From the NCBI RefSeq assembly GCF_018613895.1, contig NZ_JAGGPH010000012.1, positions 62,001-126,000 of the forward strand: a stretch of 64,000 bases of DNA. The letters are read 5' to 3'. Source of the stretch: Curtobacterium sp. ISL-83 (GTDB lineage: Bacteria; Actinomycetota; Actinomycetes; Actinomycetales; Microbacteriaceae). Below are positions 8,929 to 25,336 of the stretch, piece after piece. Under the pieces are notes generated by a model. The model had not been told where the DNA came from. It saw nothing but the letters and a program-made list of their open reading frames with translations, and ran no database searches. A program made the position numbers and the translations under genes. Position 1 is the first letter of the stretch. Every line of letters begins with the position of its first letter.

Positions 8929-9869
8929 AGATCGACCTGCCGAACACCACGGTCTCGAAGATCCAGAAGACCCTGGTGCACATCCGCGAAGAGGGCGGCG
9001 CCGTCGCCCTCGGCCGCGTGCTGACCCTCATCATCTCGACCGCCCTCGGGCACGAGGAGGAGGCGATCTCGGCCGCGAACGAGGCCTCCCGCGAGCACCC
9101 GATGCGCGTCATCATCGTGTCGAAGAACGACGGGGACACGAAGTCCCCGGGTCGTCTCGACGCGCAGATCCGCGTCGGCAGCGATGCCGGGGCCAGCGAG
9201 GTCATCGTGCTCCGCGCCTACGGCGAGACGGCGACCGACGAGGAGAGCCTGGTCACGGGCCTCCTGCTGCCGGACGCGCCGGTCGTGGCCTGGTGGCCCG
9301 GACACGCGCCGGAGAAGCCCTCCGAGTCGGCCCTCGGCCGGATCGCGCAGCGACGGATCACCGATGCGGCCGCGCAGAAGGACCCGAACGGCGCGATCGA
9401 CGCGCTGGGACAGTCCTACGAACCGGGCGACACCGACTTCGCGTGGACCCGTCTGACGCTGTGGCGGAACCAGCTCGCCGCGGCGCTCGACCAGCCGCCG
9501 TACGAGCCCATCACCGCGGTCGAGGTCTCCGGGGCGTACGACAGCCCGTCGACGATCCTGCTCGCGGCGTGGCTCGAACTGCAGCTCCAGGTCCCCGTCG
9601 CCGTCGTGACGTCGCCGCGGGCCACCGGCTCGAGCGGCATCCACGGCGTGAAGCTCGTCCGCGAATCGGGCACCATCGAGCTCGAACGGTCCCTGGTGGA
9701 CGTCGCGACGCTCTCGATGCCCGGGCAGCCGACGCACGACCTGTCGCTGCCGCGCCGCAACCTCCGGGACTGCCTGGCCGAGGAACTCCGTAGACTCGAC
9801 CCTGATGTCCTCTTCGGGGACGTCGTCAAGCACGGAGTGCCCCGGCTGCGCGAGACCATCGCGCGCTGA
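8925..9869 (+). CDS. opcA: Glucose-6-phosphate dehydrogenase assembly protein OpcA
   Basis: OpcA is an accessory protein that activates or assembles Zwf in cyanobacteria and actinobacteria. The protein has 314 residues, starting MKIDLPNTTVSKIQKTL, and includes VAWWPGHAPEKPSE and LVDVATLSMPGQPTHDLSLPR, which match the family. I took the ATG at 8925, overlapping the zwf stop by four bases, and not a more upstream in-frame ATG at 8865 whose extra 20 residues lie inside zwf. It is translationally coupled to zwf. Confidence 0.95.
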   Translation: MKIDLPNTTVSKIQKTLVHIREEGGAVALGRVLTLIISTALGHEEEAISAANEASREHPMRVIIVSKNDGDTKSPGRLDAQIRVGSDAGASEVIVLRAYGETATDEESLVTGLLLPDAPVVAWWPGHAPEKPSESALGRIAQRRITDAAAQKDPNGAIDALGQSYEPGDTDFAWTRLTLWRNQLAAALDQPPYEPITAVEVSGAYDSPSTILLAAWLELQLQVPVAVVTSPRATGSSGIHGVKLVRESGTIELERSLVDVATLSMPGQPTHDLSLPRRNLRDCLAEELRRLDPDVLFGDVVKHGVPRLRETIAR

Positions 9870-9963
9870 GCACCCCACACGGTCGGGTCCCTGTCGCACT
9901 GGCAGGGGCCCGCCCGGACCGACGGCGGTCTGACCGGTCGACCGCCACGAACACTGGAGTCAC

Positions 9964-10734
9964 GTGACCAACGAACGCCGGGTGCTGGTGCACCCCGACA
10001 AGCAGGCCCTCGGCGCATCGGTCGCCGCACGCTTCATCACGAAGCTCATCGACGTGCTCGACGAGCACGAGCGCGCCGACATCGCCATCAGCGGCGGATC
10101 GGTGTCGTCGCTCGTCCTCGCGGCGATCGGCCAGTCGCAGGCGCGCGAGAGCGTCGACTGGTCGAAGGTGCACGTGTGGTGGGTCGACGAGCGCTGGGTG
10201 CCGGCAGGGGACGCCGACCGGAACATCACGGGCACGCAGACCGACTTCTTCGACCACGTCGACATCCCGGCCGCGAACATCCACCCGATGGCCGCGTCTG
10301 ACGCCGGGATCACCATCGAGGACGCCGCGACCCGGTACGAGCAGGAGCTGCAGGCGGCCGCACCCGAGGGTGCCGTCGCCCCGCGGTTCGACATCACGCT
10401 GCTCGGCGTCGGCCCCGACGGTCACACGGCCTCGCTCTTCCCGGAGTTCCCGCAGCTCACCGTCACCGACCGTGCCGTCCTGACCGTGGACGACTCCCCC
10501 AAGCCGCCGCCGCAGCGCCTGACCCTCTCCTTCCCGGTGATCAACGCGTCGAAGCGCGTCTGGGTCATCCTGTCCGGGGCCGAGAAGGCGTCGGTCCTCG
10601 GGCTCGCGCTCGCGGGTGCCTCCGTGGACGAGGTCCCCGTCGGCGGTGTCCAGGGCCGGAAGCGCACGGTGTTCTTCGTCGACCAGGACGCGGCGCGCGA
10701 CGTGCCCGCGAACCTGATCGCGTCGACGTACTAG
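9964..10734 (+). CDS. pgl: 6-phosphogluconolactonase
   Basis: This DevB-type lactonase (256 residues) hydrolyses the lactone made by Zwf to 6-phosphogluconate. The family signatures VHVWWVDERWVP (about 76-87) and GVGPDGHTASLFP (148-160, including the catalytic-region H154) are present. The GTG at 9964 has GGAG upstream. It is last in the tkt-tal-pgi-zwf-opcA-pgl operon, 94 bases after opcA. A strong palindromic hairpin follows the stop. No gnd is in the window, so the next oxidative step is encoded elsewhere. Confidence 0.97.
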   Translation: MTNERRVLVHPDKQALGASVAARFITKLIDVLDEHERADIAISGGSVSSLVLAAIGQSQARESVDWSKVHVWWVDERWVPAGDADRNITGTQTDFFDHVDIPAANIHPMAASDAGITIEDAATRYEQELQAAAPEGAVAPRFDITLLGVGPDGHTASLFPEFPQLTVTDRAVLTVDDSPKPPPQRLTLSFPVINASKRVWVILSGAEKASVLGLALAGASVDEVPVGGVQGRKRTVFFVDQDAARDVPANLIASTY

Positions 10735-10744
10735 ACGCTCCACC

Positions 10745-10786
10745 CGACGGGAGGCGCGGTGCCGGTCGGCACCGCGCCTCCCGTCG
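10745..10786 (+). terminator. Terminator of pgl operon (GGGAGGC-family palindrome)
   Basis: Perfect 19-bp arms, 10745-10763 (CGACGGGAGGCGCGGTGCC) and 10768-10786, close on loop GGTC and are followed by TTCT. It starts 11 bases after the pgl stop. It is the clearest member of the recurring palindrome family. Confidence 0.8.
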
Positions 10787-10950
10787 TTCTGTGCCCGGCC
10801 CCGCCCGCACACCCACCCGCCGAGCGGGCAGCTTTCGTCACGCTCGGCGCCGCCGGCCGACCGGTTTCGCACGCTCGCCGTCTGCCGCGCGGCGTGTCGT
10901 GCCCGTTCGGCAACCGCGCGGGTGGTCCGCGCGACCGAGCCGCACGCACG

Positions 10951-10989
10951 ACGAAGGCCCCCGCACCGGATTGGTGCGGGGGCCTTCGT
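10951..10989 (-). terminator. Terminator of the gap-rbpA unit
   Basis: Perfect 17-bp arms, 10951-10967 (ACGAAGGCCCCCGCACC) and 10973-10989, with a 5-base loop. It lies 13 bases beyond the rbpA stop, and faces the pgl terminator across a convergent gap. Confidence 0.8.
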
Positions 10990-11001
10990 CGTGTCGTCCT
11001 G

Positions 11002-11361
11002 CTACTTCGCGGTGCCGCGACGCTTCCGGAGCTGCTGCAACGCGTCCTCGAGGAGCTGCGCTGCCTCTTCCTCGGTGCGGCGCTCCTTCACGTACGCGAG
11101 GTGCGTCTTGTACGGCTCGGTCTTCGCGACGACGGGAGGGTTCTCCTTGTCGCGACCGGCCGGGAGACCGCTCGACGGCGAATCGACCGTCTCGGGGATC
11201 TCGTCGTCGGGGAGGGTCGCCGCGAAGTACCGGACGACCTCGTTGCCGAGGGCGTCCCAGTAGGAGATCGCAACGCGCTCCGCCTGGACCCCACGGTCCT
11301 GCTCCCCCATCGGGCCCGCGCCGACGCGCGAACCCCGGATTGCACTACCTCCGGATGCCAT
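11002..11361 (-). CDS. rbpA: RNA polymerase-binding protein RbpA
   Basis: RbpA is an actinobacterial transcription factor that binds RNA polymerase and the principal sigma factor and stabilises the open promoter complex. The 119-residue protein shows the basic N-terminal tail (SAIRGSRVGAGPMGE), the core domain with ISYWDALGNEVVRYF, and the C-terminal sigma-interacting segment KTHLAYVKERRTEEEA. It follows secG by 3 bases, so the two are probably co-transcribed. The gene supports assignment to Actinobacteria. Confidence 0.95.
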   Translation of the reverse strand: MASGGSAIRGSRVGAGPMGEQDRGVQAERVAISYWDALGNEVVRYFAATLPDDEIPETVDSPSSGLPAGRDKENPPVVAKTEPYKTHLAYVKERRTEEEAAQLLEDALQQLRKRRGTAK

Positions 11362-11364
11362 GGA

Positions 11365-11616
11365 TCAGCTCCCCGCTGTGAACTTGTTGATGAGACCGAG
11401 CACGATGATGGACACGATCCAGATGAGACCGAGGATCACGGTGATCCGGTTGAGGTTCCGCTCGGCGACGCCGGACGCCCCGAGGTTGCTCGTCACGCCG
11501 CCGCCGAACATGTCGGAGAGGCCGCCACCGCGGCCCTTGTGCAGCAGGATGAGGAGCGTGAGCAGGAGGCTCGTGATTGCGAGCAGGACCTGCAGCACGA
11601 CGGAGAGTATCGCCAC
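11365..11616 (-). CDS. secG: Preprotein translocase subunit SecG
   Basis: The 83-residue SecG is an auxiliary subunit of the SecYEG protein-export channel. It has two membrane helices (residues about 3-23 and 57-76) separated by the conserved cytoplasmic loop LLHKGRGGGLSDMFGG. It lies between tpiA and rbpA, as is common in actinobacteria. A separate hairpin beyond tpiA at 11691-11728 suggests secG has some transcriptional independence from glycolytic genes. Confidence 0.95.
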   Translation of the reverse strand: MAILSVVLQVLLAITSLLLTLLILLHKGRGGGLSDMFGGGVTSNLGASGVAERNLNRITVILGLIWIVSIIVLGLINKFTAGS

Positions 11617-11690
11617 GACGTACCTTTCGTGTCAGTCAGCCATCCGAGTATACCGGCCAGGTGGTCGGTCGAGCGTCGGAGGGCTGGCGT

Positions 11691-11728
11691 GGCACAGGCC
11701 GGCCGCGCGGACGCGACCGGCCTGTGCC
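11691..11728 (-). terminator. Hairpin after tpiA
   Basis: Perfect 12-bp arms GGCACAGGCCGG (11691-11702) and 11717-11728 with a 14-base loop. It begins 7 bases past the tpiA stop on the minus strand. Confidence 0.7.
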
Positions 11729-11735
11729 GGATGGG

Positions 11736-12515
11736 TCAGAGTCCGACGTGCTGCCGGAAGCGCGCGATCGCCGCGAACTCCTGCACGTCGAGGGAGGCGC
11801 CACCGACGAGCGCGCCGTCGATGTCGGGCTCGCGGAGGAAGCCGGCGATGTTGCCCGACTTCACGGATCCGCCGTACAGCACACGGGTCTCGAGGGCGAC
11901 ACTGTCGCCCCAGACCTCGGCGATGCCCCGGCGGAGTGCGGCGCACTCCTCCTGTGCCTGGTCGGCGGTCGCGGCCTGACCGGAACCGATCGCCCAGCAG
12001 GGCTCGTAGGCCACGACGATCTCGGACGGCTTCACCGCGTCGAGGACCGCCTTGAGCTGCTCGACCGGGACGACGCCCGCACCGCGCTGCTCGCGCTCCT
12101 CGGCGGTCTCGCCGACGCACACGATCGGGACGAGGCCGTGCTTGACGGCCGCCGCGGTCTTCGCCGCCACGACCTCGTCGGTCTCACCGTGCATCGTGCG
12201 CCGCTCGGAGTGCCCGACGATCACGTACTGCGCGTCGAGGGCCGCCAGGAAGGCACCCGAGACGTCGCCTGTGTACGCCCCCGAGTCGTACTGGGACAGG
12301 TCCTGGGCGCCGAACCGGATCGACAGCTTGTCCGCCGAGATCAGCGTCTGCACGCTGCGCAGGTCGGTGAAGGGCGGGAACACCGCGACCTCGACCTCGT
12401 CGTGGTCGTGCCGGGCGTCCTTCAACGTCCACGCCAGCTTCTGCACGGTCGCGATGGCCTGGAGGTGGTCCAGGTTCATCTTCCAATTGCCGGCGATGAG
12501 CGGAGTGCGGGTCAT
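11736..12515 (-). CDS. tpiA: Triosephosphate isomerase
   Basis: This 259-residue TIM-barrel enzyme interconverts dihydroxyacetone phosphate and glyceraldehyde-3-phosphate. The catalytic residues are visible: K12 in AGNWKMN, H102 in VGHSERR and E171 in [12 protein letters not shown]. The phosphate-binding [10 protein letters not shown] is near the C-terminus. I chose the ATG at 12515, which overlaps the pgk stop as ATGA. The frame stays open far upstream, but that part is an alternate-frame shadow of pgk. It is coupled to pgk. Confidence 0.97.
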   Translation of the reverse strand: MTRTPLIAGNWKMNLDHLQAIATVQKLAWTLKDARHDHDEVEVAVFPPFTDLRSVQTLISADKLSIRFGAQDLSQYDSGAYTGDVSGAFLAALDAQYVIVGHSERRTMHGETDEVVAAKTAAAVKHGLVPIVCVGETAEEREQRGAGVVPVEQLKAVLDAVKPSEIVVAYEPCWAIGSGQAATADQAQEECAALRRGIAEVWGDSVALETRVLYGGSVKSGNIAGFLREPDIDGALVGGASLDVQEFAAIARFRQHVGL

Positions 12516-13729
12516 GCGGACCATCCAAGGGCTTCGAGGCCGGGGAGCGACTTGCCCTCGAGGAACTCGAGGCTCGCCCCACCACCGGTCGAGATGTGGC
12601 CGAACTGGTCGTCGGTGAATCCGAGCGACCGGACGGCTGCCGCGGAGTCGCCGCCGCCGACCACACCGAGGCCGTCGACCTCGGTGAGGGCCTGCGCGAC
12701 CGTCTTCGTGCCCGCGGCGAAGGCCGGGAACTCGAACACACCCATCGGACCGTTCCAGAACACGGTCTTCGAGCCGCTCACCGCGGAGGCGAACCGGGCC
12801 GCGGTGTCGGGCCCGATGTCGAGGCCGATGCCGTCGGCGCCGAAGGACGACGACTCGATGGCGTCGGCCGGGACGGTCTCGTGCTCCGCGTCCGCCGCGA
12901 ACCCGGAGGCCACGACGACGTCGGTCGGCAGGTCGATCGTGACACCGAGCTCCTGCGCCCGCGAGAGGTACTCGCGGACGACGTCGAGCTGGTCCGCTTC
13001 GAGCAAGGACTTCGCGACCCCGTGGCCCTGGGCCGCGAGGAACGTGAAGAGCATGCCGCCACCGATGCACAGGGTGTCGACCTGCGGGAGCAGGTGGTCG
13101 ATGACGCCGAGCTTGTCGCTGACCTTCGACCCGCCGAGCACCACCGTGTAGGGCCGCGCCGGCTCCGAGGTCAGCTGCTCGAGCACGCCGAGCTCCTGCT
13201 CGATGAGCTTGCCGGCGGCGCTCGGGAGTGCCGAGGCGAGCTCGTAGACCGAGGCCTGCTTCCGGTGCACGACGCCGAACCCGTCGGAGACGAAGGCGTC
13301 CCCGAGGGCGGCGATGCGGTCCGCGAAGTGGCCACGCTCGGCGGCGTCCTTCGAGGTCTCCTCCGGGTTGAACCGGAGGTTCTCGAGCAGCAGGACGTCA
13401 CCGTCCCCGAGGGCTTCGGCGGCCGCGGTCGCGTCGTCACCGACGGTCTCGCCGACGAACGTGACCTCGTTCCCGAGCAGCTCCGAGAGCCGCGTCGCGA
13501 CCGGCGCGAGTGAGAACTCGGGCTTCGGCTCGCCGTCGGGGCGACCGAGGTGCGAGATCACGATGACCCGTGCACCAGCGGCGATGAGGGTGTTCAGGGT
13601 CGTCAGCGACGCCCGCACGCGGCCGTCGTCCGTGATCACGCCGTCCTTGAGCGGGACGTTGAGATCGCAGCGGACGACGACCCGCTTGCCGGCGAGGTCG
13701 CCGAGGTCTTCGAGGGTACGGAGGGCCAT
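12512..13729 (-). CDS. pgk: Phosphoglycerate kinase
   Basis: It transfers phosphate from 1,3-bisphosphoglycerate to ADP in glycolysis. The 405-residue protein has the N-terminal substrate-binding signature [16 protein letters not shown] (15-30), [11 protein letters not shown]-like [22 protein letters not shown] in the hinge region and the C-terminal nucleotide-binding GGGDSAAAV. It starts 3 bases after the gap stop and overlaps tpiA by 4 bases, so gap-pgk-tpiA is one operon. Confidence 0.97.
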   Translation of the reverse strand: MALRTLEDLGDLAGKRVVVRCDLNVPLKDGVITDDGRVRASLTTLNTLIAAGARVIVISHLGRPDGEPKPEFSLAPVATRLSELLGNEVTFVGETVGDDATAAAEALGDGDVLLLENLRFNPEETSKDAAERGHFADRIAALGDAFVSDGFGVVHRKQASVYELASALPSAAGKLIEQELGVLEQLTSEPARPYTVVLGGSKVSDKLGVIDHLLPQVDTLCIGGGMLFTFLAAQGHGVAKSLLEADQLDVVREYLSRAQELGVTIDLPTDVVVASGFAADAEHETVPADAIESSSFGADGIGLDIGPDTAARFASAVSGSKTVFWNGPMGVFEFPAFAAGTKTVAQALTEVDGLGVVGGGDSAAAVRSLGFTDDQFGHISTGGGASLEFLEGKSLPGLEALGWSA

Positions 13730-13732
13730 GTG

Positions 13733-14956
<1,224 letters not shown>

Positions 14957-14970
14957 TCACGAGTGCAGGG

Positions 14971-15951
14971 TCAGACCCCCTCGAGCTCCTCGGGAACGCT
15001 CGCCTCGGTGCCCGGGATCCCCAGGTCGGAGGCCTTCTTGTCGGCCATCGCGAGCAGCCGGCGGATCCGGCCGGCGATGGCGTCCTTCGTCATGGGCGGG
15101 TCGGCGTGCTGACCGAGCTCGTCGAGCGAGGCATCCCGGTGCTCGAGGCGCAGGGCGCCGGCGTACTGCAGGTGGTCCGGGACCTCGTCGCCGAGGATCT
15201 CGAGCGCACGCTCCACGCGGGCGCACGCCGCGACCGCGGCCTGGGCGGACCGGCGCAGGTTCGCGTCGTCGAAGTTGACCAGCCGGTTCGCGGTGGCACG
15301 GACCTCGCGGCGCTGGCGCATCTCCTCCCACTCGGCGGTGGTGCGGGCGGCGCCCATCACGGTGAGCATCTGCCCGATCGCCTCACCGTCGCGGATGACG
15401 ACGCGGTGCACCCCGCGGACCTCGCGGCCCTTCGCGGAGATGCCGAGTCGGGACGCGGCGCCGACCAGGGCCATCGCGGCCTCGTTGCCAGGGCAGGTGA
15501 CCTCGAGCGCAGCCGCCCGACCCGGGTCGGTGAGCGTGCCCGAGGCGAGGAAGGCTCCACGCCAGATCGCCGCGAGGTCCTCACGGTTGCCGGTGGTCAA
15601 CCGGTTCGGCAGCCCGCGCACGGGACGGCGACGAGCGTCCATCAAGCCCGTCTGCCGGGCGAGGGTCTCCCCCGCCTCGAGGACGCGGACCAGGTACCGG
15701 GTGCCACGACGGGACGACGCCGAGGAGCCGACGGATGCTTCGCTCCGCACGCCGTACAGCTCGGCGAGGTCCTTGCGGACGCGGTGCACGATGATCCGGG
15801 TGTCGAGTTCGACCTCGACGGCGATCCTGCCCGAGATGACGTGGAGGCCACCCGCGAACCGCAGGATGGTCGCGAGTTCGGCGGCGCGGACCGTGTTGCG
15901 GCTCACGGCGACCCTGGCCAGTTCGTCCTTGACCTCGGCAGTCAACGGCAC
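14971..15951 (-). CDS. whiA: DNA-binding protein WhiA
   Basis: WhiA is a Gram-positive regulator, essential for sporulation septation in Streptomyces and tied to cell division in other groups. It has 326 residues, with a LAGLIDADG-like N-terminal part ([16 protein letters not shown] and [18 protein letters not shown]) and a C-terminal helix-turn-helix region ([20 protein letters not shown]). The GTG start at 15951 has AGGA eight bases before it. It follows rapZ by 75 bases, but the yvcK gene that usually sits between them is absent. The host lineage does not sporulate as far as is known, so its role here is probably in growth or division. Confidence 0.95.
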   Translation of the reverse strand: MPLTAEVKDELARVAVSRNTVRAAELATILRFAGGLHVISGRIAVEVELDTRIIVHRVRKDLAELYGVRSEASVGSSASSRRGTRYLVRVLEAGETLARQTGLMDARRRPVRGLPNRLTTGNREDLAAIWRGAFLASGTLTDPGRAAALEVTCPGNEAAMALVGAASRLGISAKGREVRGVHRVVIRDGEAIGQMLTVMGAARTTAEWEEMRQRREVRATANRLVNFDDANLRRSAQAAVAACARVERALEILGDEVPDHLQYAGALRLEHRDASLDELGQHADPPMTKDAIAGRIRRLLAMADKKASDLGIPGTEASVPEELEGV

Positions 15952-16026
15952 AGCATCATTCCTAACGTTTCTTCTGGTGGTGCCCGCGGGCCCGACGCAC
16001 GCCGTGTGGAGCAGCCGGAGGGACGG

Positions 16027-16911
16027 TCACTCCCGGCCGAGATCTCGGTTCTTCACACGCACGGCGACGTTGGGCATCCCGCGGAGGAGGCTCGCCAACT
16101 CGGCGACGATGGCGACCGAGCGGTGCTTCCCGCCGGTACAGCCGATGGCGATCGTAGCGTGTCTTTTGTTCTCGCGCTGGTACCCCTCGAACACCGGCTC
16201 GAGGACGGCGGCGTAGCGATCGATGAAGGAACGGGCTCCCGACTGGGCGAGCACGTAGTCCGAGACCGGCTTGTCGAGGCCGCTGTTCGGGCGGAGTTCC
16301 GGGACCCAGTAGGGGTTCGGCAGGAACCGGACGTCGGCCACCATGTCGGCGTCGGCGGGCAGGCCGTACTTGAACCCGAAGCTCATCAGCGTGACCTGGA
16401 CACCCACGAAGTGGTCGTCGGCGAACTTCTCGGTGACGGTGTTCGCGAGCTGGTGGATGTTCAGGTCGGACGTGTCGATGATCATGTCCGAGGCTTCACG
16501 CAGACCGGAGAGCCGCACGCGCTCCCGTCCGATGCCGTCGAGCAGGGTGTCCTCGCCCTGCAGCGGGTGCGGGCGACGGACCTGCTCGAACCGGCGCACG
16601 AGCACCGCGTCGGTCGCCTCGAGGAAGAGCACGCGCACGCGCGCCGAGGTGCTGGAGCGCACCTGCTCGACCGCGTGCTCGGGATCGGTGAAGAACCGGC
16701 CCCCGCGGACGTCGACCACGGTCGCGATCTTCGGGATCTTCTCGCCCGCGCGGTCTGCGAGTTCGGTCAGGGGGGCGAGCATCTGCGTCGGCAGGTTGTC
16801 GACGACGTACCACCCGAGGTCCTCGAGGGCCTTGCCGACCGTGGATCGACCGGCACCGGACATCCCGGTGACGATCAGGATGTCGTGCTGCTGCGGGGTG
16901 CTGTCGGTCAT
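16027..16911 (-). CDS. rapZ: RapZ/YvcJ-family nucleotide-binding protein
   Basis: The family binds ATP/GTP; in E. coli RapZ is an RNase E adapter controlling GlmS small RNAs, but in Gram-positives the role is less clear. The 294-residue protein has Walker A GMSGAGRS (16-23), DVRGGRFF, the conserved [23 protein letters not shown] and the C-terminal [15 protein letters not shown]. It lies between uvrC and whiA, the usual position in actinobacteria. No GlmZ-like RNA is in sight. Confidence 0.93.
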   Translation of the reverse strand: MTDSTPQQHDILIVTGMSGAGRSTVGKALEDLGWYVVDNLPTQMLAPLTELADRAGEKIPKIATVVDVRGGRFFTDPEHAVEQVRSSTSARVRVLFLEATDAVLVRRFEQVRRPHPLQGEDTLLDGIGRERVRLSGLREASDMIIDTSDLNIHQLANTVTEKFADDHFVGVQVTLMSFGFKYGLPADADMVADVRFLPNPYWVPELRPNSGLDKPVSDYVLAQSGARSFIDRYAAVLEPVFEGYQRENKRHATIAIGCTGGKHRSVAIVAELASLLRGMPNVAVRVKNRDLGRE

Positions 16912-16936
16912 CTGGGAGTGGGCTCCGTCGTGGCGG

Positions 16937-16955
16937 CCCGGGCGCGTCGCCCGGG
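16937..16955. other. Short hairpin between uvrC and rapZ
   Basis: An 8-bp stem CCCGGGCG / CGCCCGGG closes on CGT in the 103-base uvrC-rapZ gap. It may be a weak terminator or chance in GC-rich DNA. A half-copy of the GGGAGGC element (GGACGGGAGGCACGGG) lies at about 16994-17009. Confidence 0.35.
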
Positions 16956-17014
16956 GAGGTCTCGGCTGCTGGTCAAGGGTATCGCGCGGGCTCGGACGGG
17001 AGGCACGGGATGCG

Positions 17015-19054
17015 TCACGACGGACGGTGCGGTCCGTCCGGGGTCACCTCGGGAACACGCACCGTCCCGCCGACGGCGGCGGGGTCACCAGGGTCCTCGG
17101 CGCGGCCCTGGTCGGGGTCGTCGTCGGGACTGAGCGGGGTGGGCGCGCTGGGGGTGCTCGTCGGCGTCTGCGCGAGCTTGGCCACGACCGCCGCGGCGGT
17201 GGCCGGGCCGACGCCGTTGACCTCGGCGATCTCCTCGGCGGAGGCCTGCCGCAGTCGAGCCACGGAACCGAAGTGCTTCAGCAGCGCACTGACCCGCGTC
17301 GGCCCGAGCCCGGGGATCTCCGACAGCTGCGACCGGACGTCGCGCTTCCGCCGGGTGCGCTGGTGGGTGATGGCGAACCGGTGCGCTTCGTCACGGATGC
17401 GCTGGATGAGGAAGAGCGCCTCGGAGTTGCGCGGCAGGATCACGGGAAAGTCGTCGTCAGGCAGCCAGAGTTCCTCGAGTCGCTTGGCGATGCCGACGAG
17501 CGCGATGTCGCGGACGCCGGCCTCGTCCATCGCGCGCTTCGCCGCCTGCACCTGCGGCTGGCCGCCGTCGACGATCAGCAGCTGAGGCCGGTACGCGAAG
17601 CGCTTGGTCGGCTTCGAGCCCTCGACGAGCTCGTCGCTCGTGACGTCGGGGACGTCCGGCACCGCGGCGTCCTCGTCCAGCCGTGCCAGGCGCCGGCTGA
17701 GCACCTGGTACATGCTGTCGGTGTCGTCGGTGGTCTCCGCGATCGAGTAGCGCCGGTACTGGTCCTTCCGGGGCAGGCCGTCCTCGAACACCACCATCGA
17801 CGCCACCACGTTCGTGCCCTGCAGGTGGGAGATGTCGTAGCACTCCATCCGCAGCGGTGCCTCGGTCATGCCGAGGGCCTCCTGGATGTCCGCGAGCGCC
17901 GCGGCCCGCGTCGTGTAGTCCGCCGAACGCTTGGTCTTGTAGAGCATCAGCGCCTGCGCAGCGTTCTGCGCCGCCGTCCGCGCGAGACCTGCACGGTCGC
18001 CGCGCTGGGCGGTGCTCAGCTTCGTCCCGCGGCCGCCGCGTCGCTCCCCGAGCCACTGCTCGAGCGCGTCGGCGTCCTCCGGGAGCTCCGGGACGACGAC
18101 CTCACGCGGGGGCTCGTCCCCCGAGGCGTAGACACCCTGGACGATCTGCTCGACGAGGTCTCCCGTCGAGATGTCGAGCTCCTTGTCGACGACCCAACCG
18201 CGCACGCCTCGGATGCGTCCGCCGCGCACGGAGAACAGCTGCACGGCCGCCGCGAGCTCGTCCTCGGCGATGCCGAACAGGTCGAGGTCGACCGAGTCGC
18301 GGAGGACCACTGCGGACTTCTCGAGCACGGCTTCGAGCGCACCGACCTGGTCCCGGTAGCGGGCAGCCTGCTCGTACTGCATCGCATCGGCGGAGGCCGC
18401 CATCCGCTGTCGGAGATCCGTGATCACCCGGCGGTCGTAGCTCGACATGAACCGGACGAACTCCTCGACGAGGGCCCGGTGCTCCGCGATCGTGACCTTC
18501 TGCGAGCACGGGCCGCCGCACTTGCCGATCTGACCGGGGAAACAGGGCTTGCCCGTCTGCATCGCGCGCTTGTACGACGAGTCCGAGCACGTGCGGATCG
18601 GGAACACCTTGACCATCAGGTCGATCGTGTCGTGCACCGCCCAGATCTTCGGGTACGGCCCGAAGTACTTCGCGCCCTTGATCCGGCGGTTGCGCGTCAC
18701 CATCACCCGCGGCGCTTCGTCCCCGAGCGTGATCGCCATGTACGGGTACGACTTGTCGTCCCGGAACTTGACGTTGAACGGCGGGTCGAACTCCTTGATC
18801 CACGTGTACTCGAGCTGGAGCGCCTCGATCTCGGAGCCCACCGTGGTCCACTCGACGCTGCGGGCCGTCAGGACCATGCGTCGGGTGCGCTCGTGCAGGG
18901 TCGGCAGCGGCGCGAAGTAGTTGCTCAGGCGGGCGCGGAGGTTCTTCGCCTTGCCAACGTAGAGCACCCGGCCGGTACCGTCACGCCAGCGGTAGACGCC
19001 CGGGTCGGTCGGGATCTCCCCCGCCTTCGGACGCCACGGGACGGTGTCCGCCAC
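17015..19054 (-). CDS. uvrC: UvrABC system protein C
   Basis: UvrC makes both incisions in nucleotide excision repair after loading by UvrB. The 679-residue protein has an N-terminal GIY-YIG nuclease ([20 protein letters not shown], about 19-38), a cysteine cluster ([22 protein letters not shown]), a UVR domain, an RNase H-like C-terminal nuclease ([34 protein letters not shown]) and a helix-hairpin-helix ([18 protein letters not shown]). The last ~50 residues form a Pro/Asp/Ser-rich tail that is not conserved. It abuts uvrA without spacing. Confidence 0.97.
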   Translation of the reverse strand: MADTVPWRPKAGEIPTDPGVYRWRDGTGRVLYVGKAKNLRARLSNYFAPLPTLHERTRRMVLTARSVEWTTVGSEIEALQLEYTWIKEFDPPFNVKFRDDKSYPYMAITLGDEAPRVMVTRNRRIKGAKYFGPYPKIWAVHDTIDLMVKVFPIRTCSDSSYKRAMQTGKPCFPGQIGKCGGPCSQKVTIAEHRALVEEFVRFMSSYDRRVITDLRQRMAASADAMQYEQAARYRDQVGALEAVLEKSAVVLRDSVDLDLFGIAEDELAAAVQLFSVRGGRIRGVRGWVVDKELDISTGDLVEQIVQGVYASGDEPPREVVVPELPEDADALEQWLGERRGGRGTKLSTAQRGDRAGLARTAAQNAAQALMLYKTKRSADYTTRAAALADIQEALGMTEAPLRMECYDISHLQGTNVVASMVVFEDGLPRKDQYRRYSIAETTDDTDSMYQVLSRRLARLDEDAAVPDVPDVTSDELVEGSKPTKRFAYRPQLLIVDGGQPQVQAAKRAMDEAGVRDIALVGIAKRLEELWLPDDDFPVILPRNSEALFLIQRIRDEAHRFAITHQRTRRKRDVRSQLSEIPGLGPTRVSALLKHFGSVARLRQASAEEIAEVNGVGPATAAAVVAKLAQTPTSTPSAPTPLSPDDDPDQGRAEDPGDPAAVGGTVRVPEVTPDGPHRPS

Positions 19055-22072
<3,018 letters not shown>

Positions 22073-22120
22073 CGCAGACGAGTCTACGAACCGCTTCCGA
22101 CATTCGCTGCCGAGGAGCGG

Positions 22121-23072
22121 TCAGACGAGTGCGTCGAGAGCGAACACGACCCCGGACGCGGCTTCGCTCGCGGTCCACAGCCGCGCAGCCTCGGCACGGT
22201 CGTGTGCGCGGGGCTCGGCTCCGACCACGCGCGCGGGACCCCGGAGTTGGAACGCACCGGCCGGGCCCCAGTACTGTCCCGACCGGACGTCGTCGCCGAC
22301 GGCAGCGTGCACCAGGGGCACCGCACCGGCGTCCTTGCCCTGCGCGTACAGGCGTTGTGCCGGGCGGGTCCGGGCGGGTTCGCTCCGGGACGGCACGACG
22401 GCCGGCCGCGCCACACCGAGGACGTCGAGGGACAGCCCGGGATGCGCCACGACACTCGACACGGGTGATCCCGCGTCGGCCAGGCGTTCCGCCAGCTCGA
22501 ACCCGAAGAGCATCACGGCGAGCTTGCTCCGGCCGTACTGCCGGTAGCTCGAGTACCTCCCGGCGCCGAGGGCATCGTCGTGATCGAGCCGGGCCCAGCG
22601 GTGCGCGATCGACCCGAGGTGCACGACCCGACCGGCGCGCGGTTCGAGGAGCGGGAGCACCCGCGCCGTCCAGGCGAAGTGCCCGAGGTGGTTCGTCCCG
22701 ATCTGCAGCTCGACGCCCTGCGCCGTCGCCTGCGCGGTGGGTGCGCCGACCACGCCGGCGTTGTTCACGACGGCGTCCACGCCGTCCAGTGCCAGCTCGG
22801 CGAGCTCATCGGCGGCGGCGTGCACGCTGTCGAGGTCCGCGAGGTCGAGGTGCAGGTGCTCGAGGGACGCGCCGTCCACGTGCCGACGGATGCTGCGTTC
22901 GGCCGCCGCTGCGCGGCCCGCGTCGCGCGTCGCCAGCACGACGTGGTGGCCGAGCGCCGCCAGCTGCTCGGCCGCGTGGTACCCGAGCCCTGCGCTGGCA
23001 CCGGTGACGACGATCGTCCGGCGCCCGGAGCTGGCGGATGCGGGAGCAGCCGGGTGCGTCTCCGCCCGGTCA

Positions 23073-23083
<11 letters not shown>
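22121..23083 (-). CDS. Short-chain dehydrogenase/reductase
   Basis: This is a classical-fold SDR of 320 residues with TGASAGLG cofactor loop (27-34), NNAG around residue 107 and the catalytic YxxxK with Y183 and K187 in [10 protein letters not shown]. The region after it resembles the retinol-dehydrogenase-like or protochlorophyllide-reductase-like SDR subgroup, but the substrate cannot be read from sequence. The gene overlaps the uvrB stop by 11 bases and precedes uvrA by 48 bases, so it is transcribed within the uvr cluster without any obvious link to DNA repair. Confidence 0.88.
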
Positions 23084-25157
<2,074 letters not shown>

Positions 25158-25336
25158 GGGGTCCACGCTAGCCGCGACCACCGACACGGATCCCCGTGCT
25201 CGCCCACAGCGGAGCGGCGGTCCGCGCAGCACGTTCGGCGTACGGTCGAGGCCAAGCAGGCTCCAAGATCGCTGATAGACGACCGGGTTAGCGTCCGATC
25301 CGTTCAGCAACCCGATCTCTCCCCCGAAGAGGCTCC

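Noticed and set aside
12516-13070. Extended N-terminus for triosephosphate isomerase
   Set aside because: The in-frame extension is a pgk shadow; the family start [14 protein letters not shown] and the ATGA overlap fix the real start at 12515.
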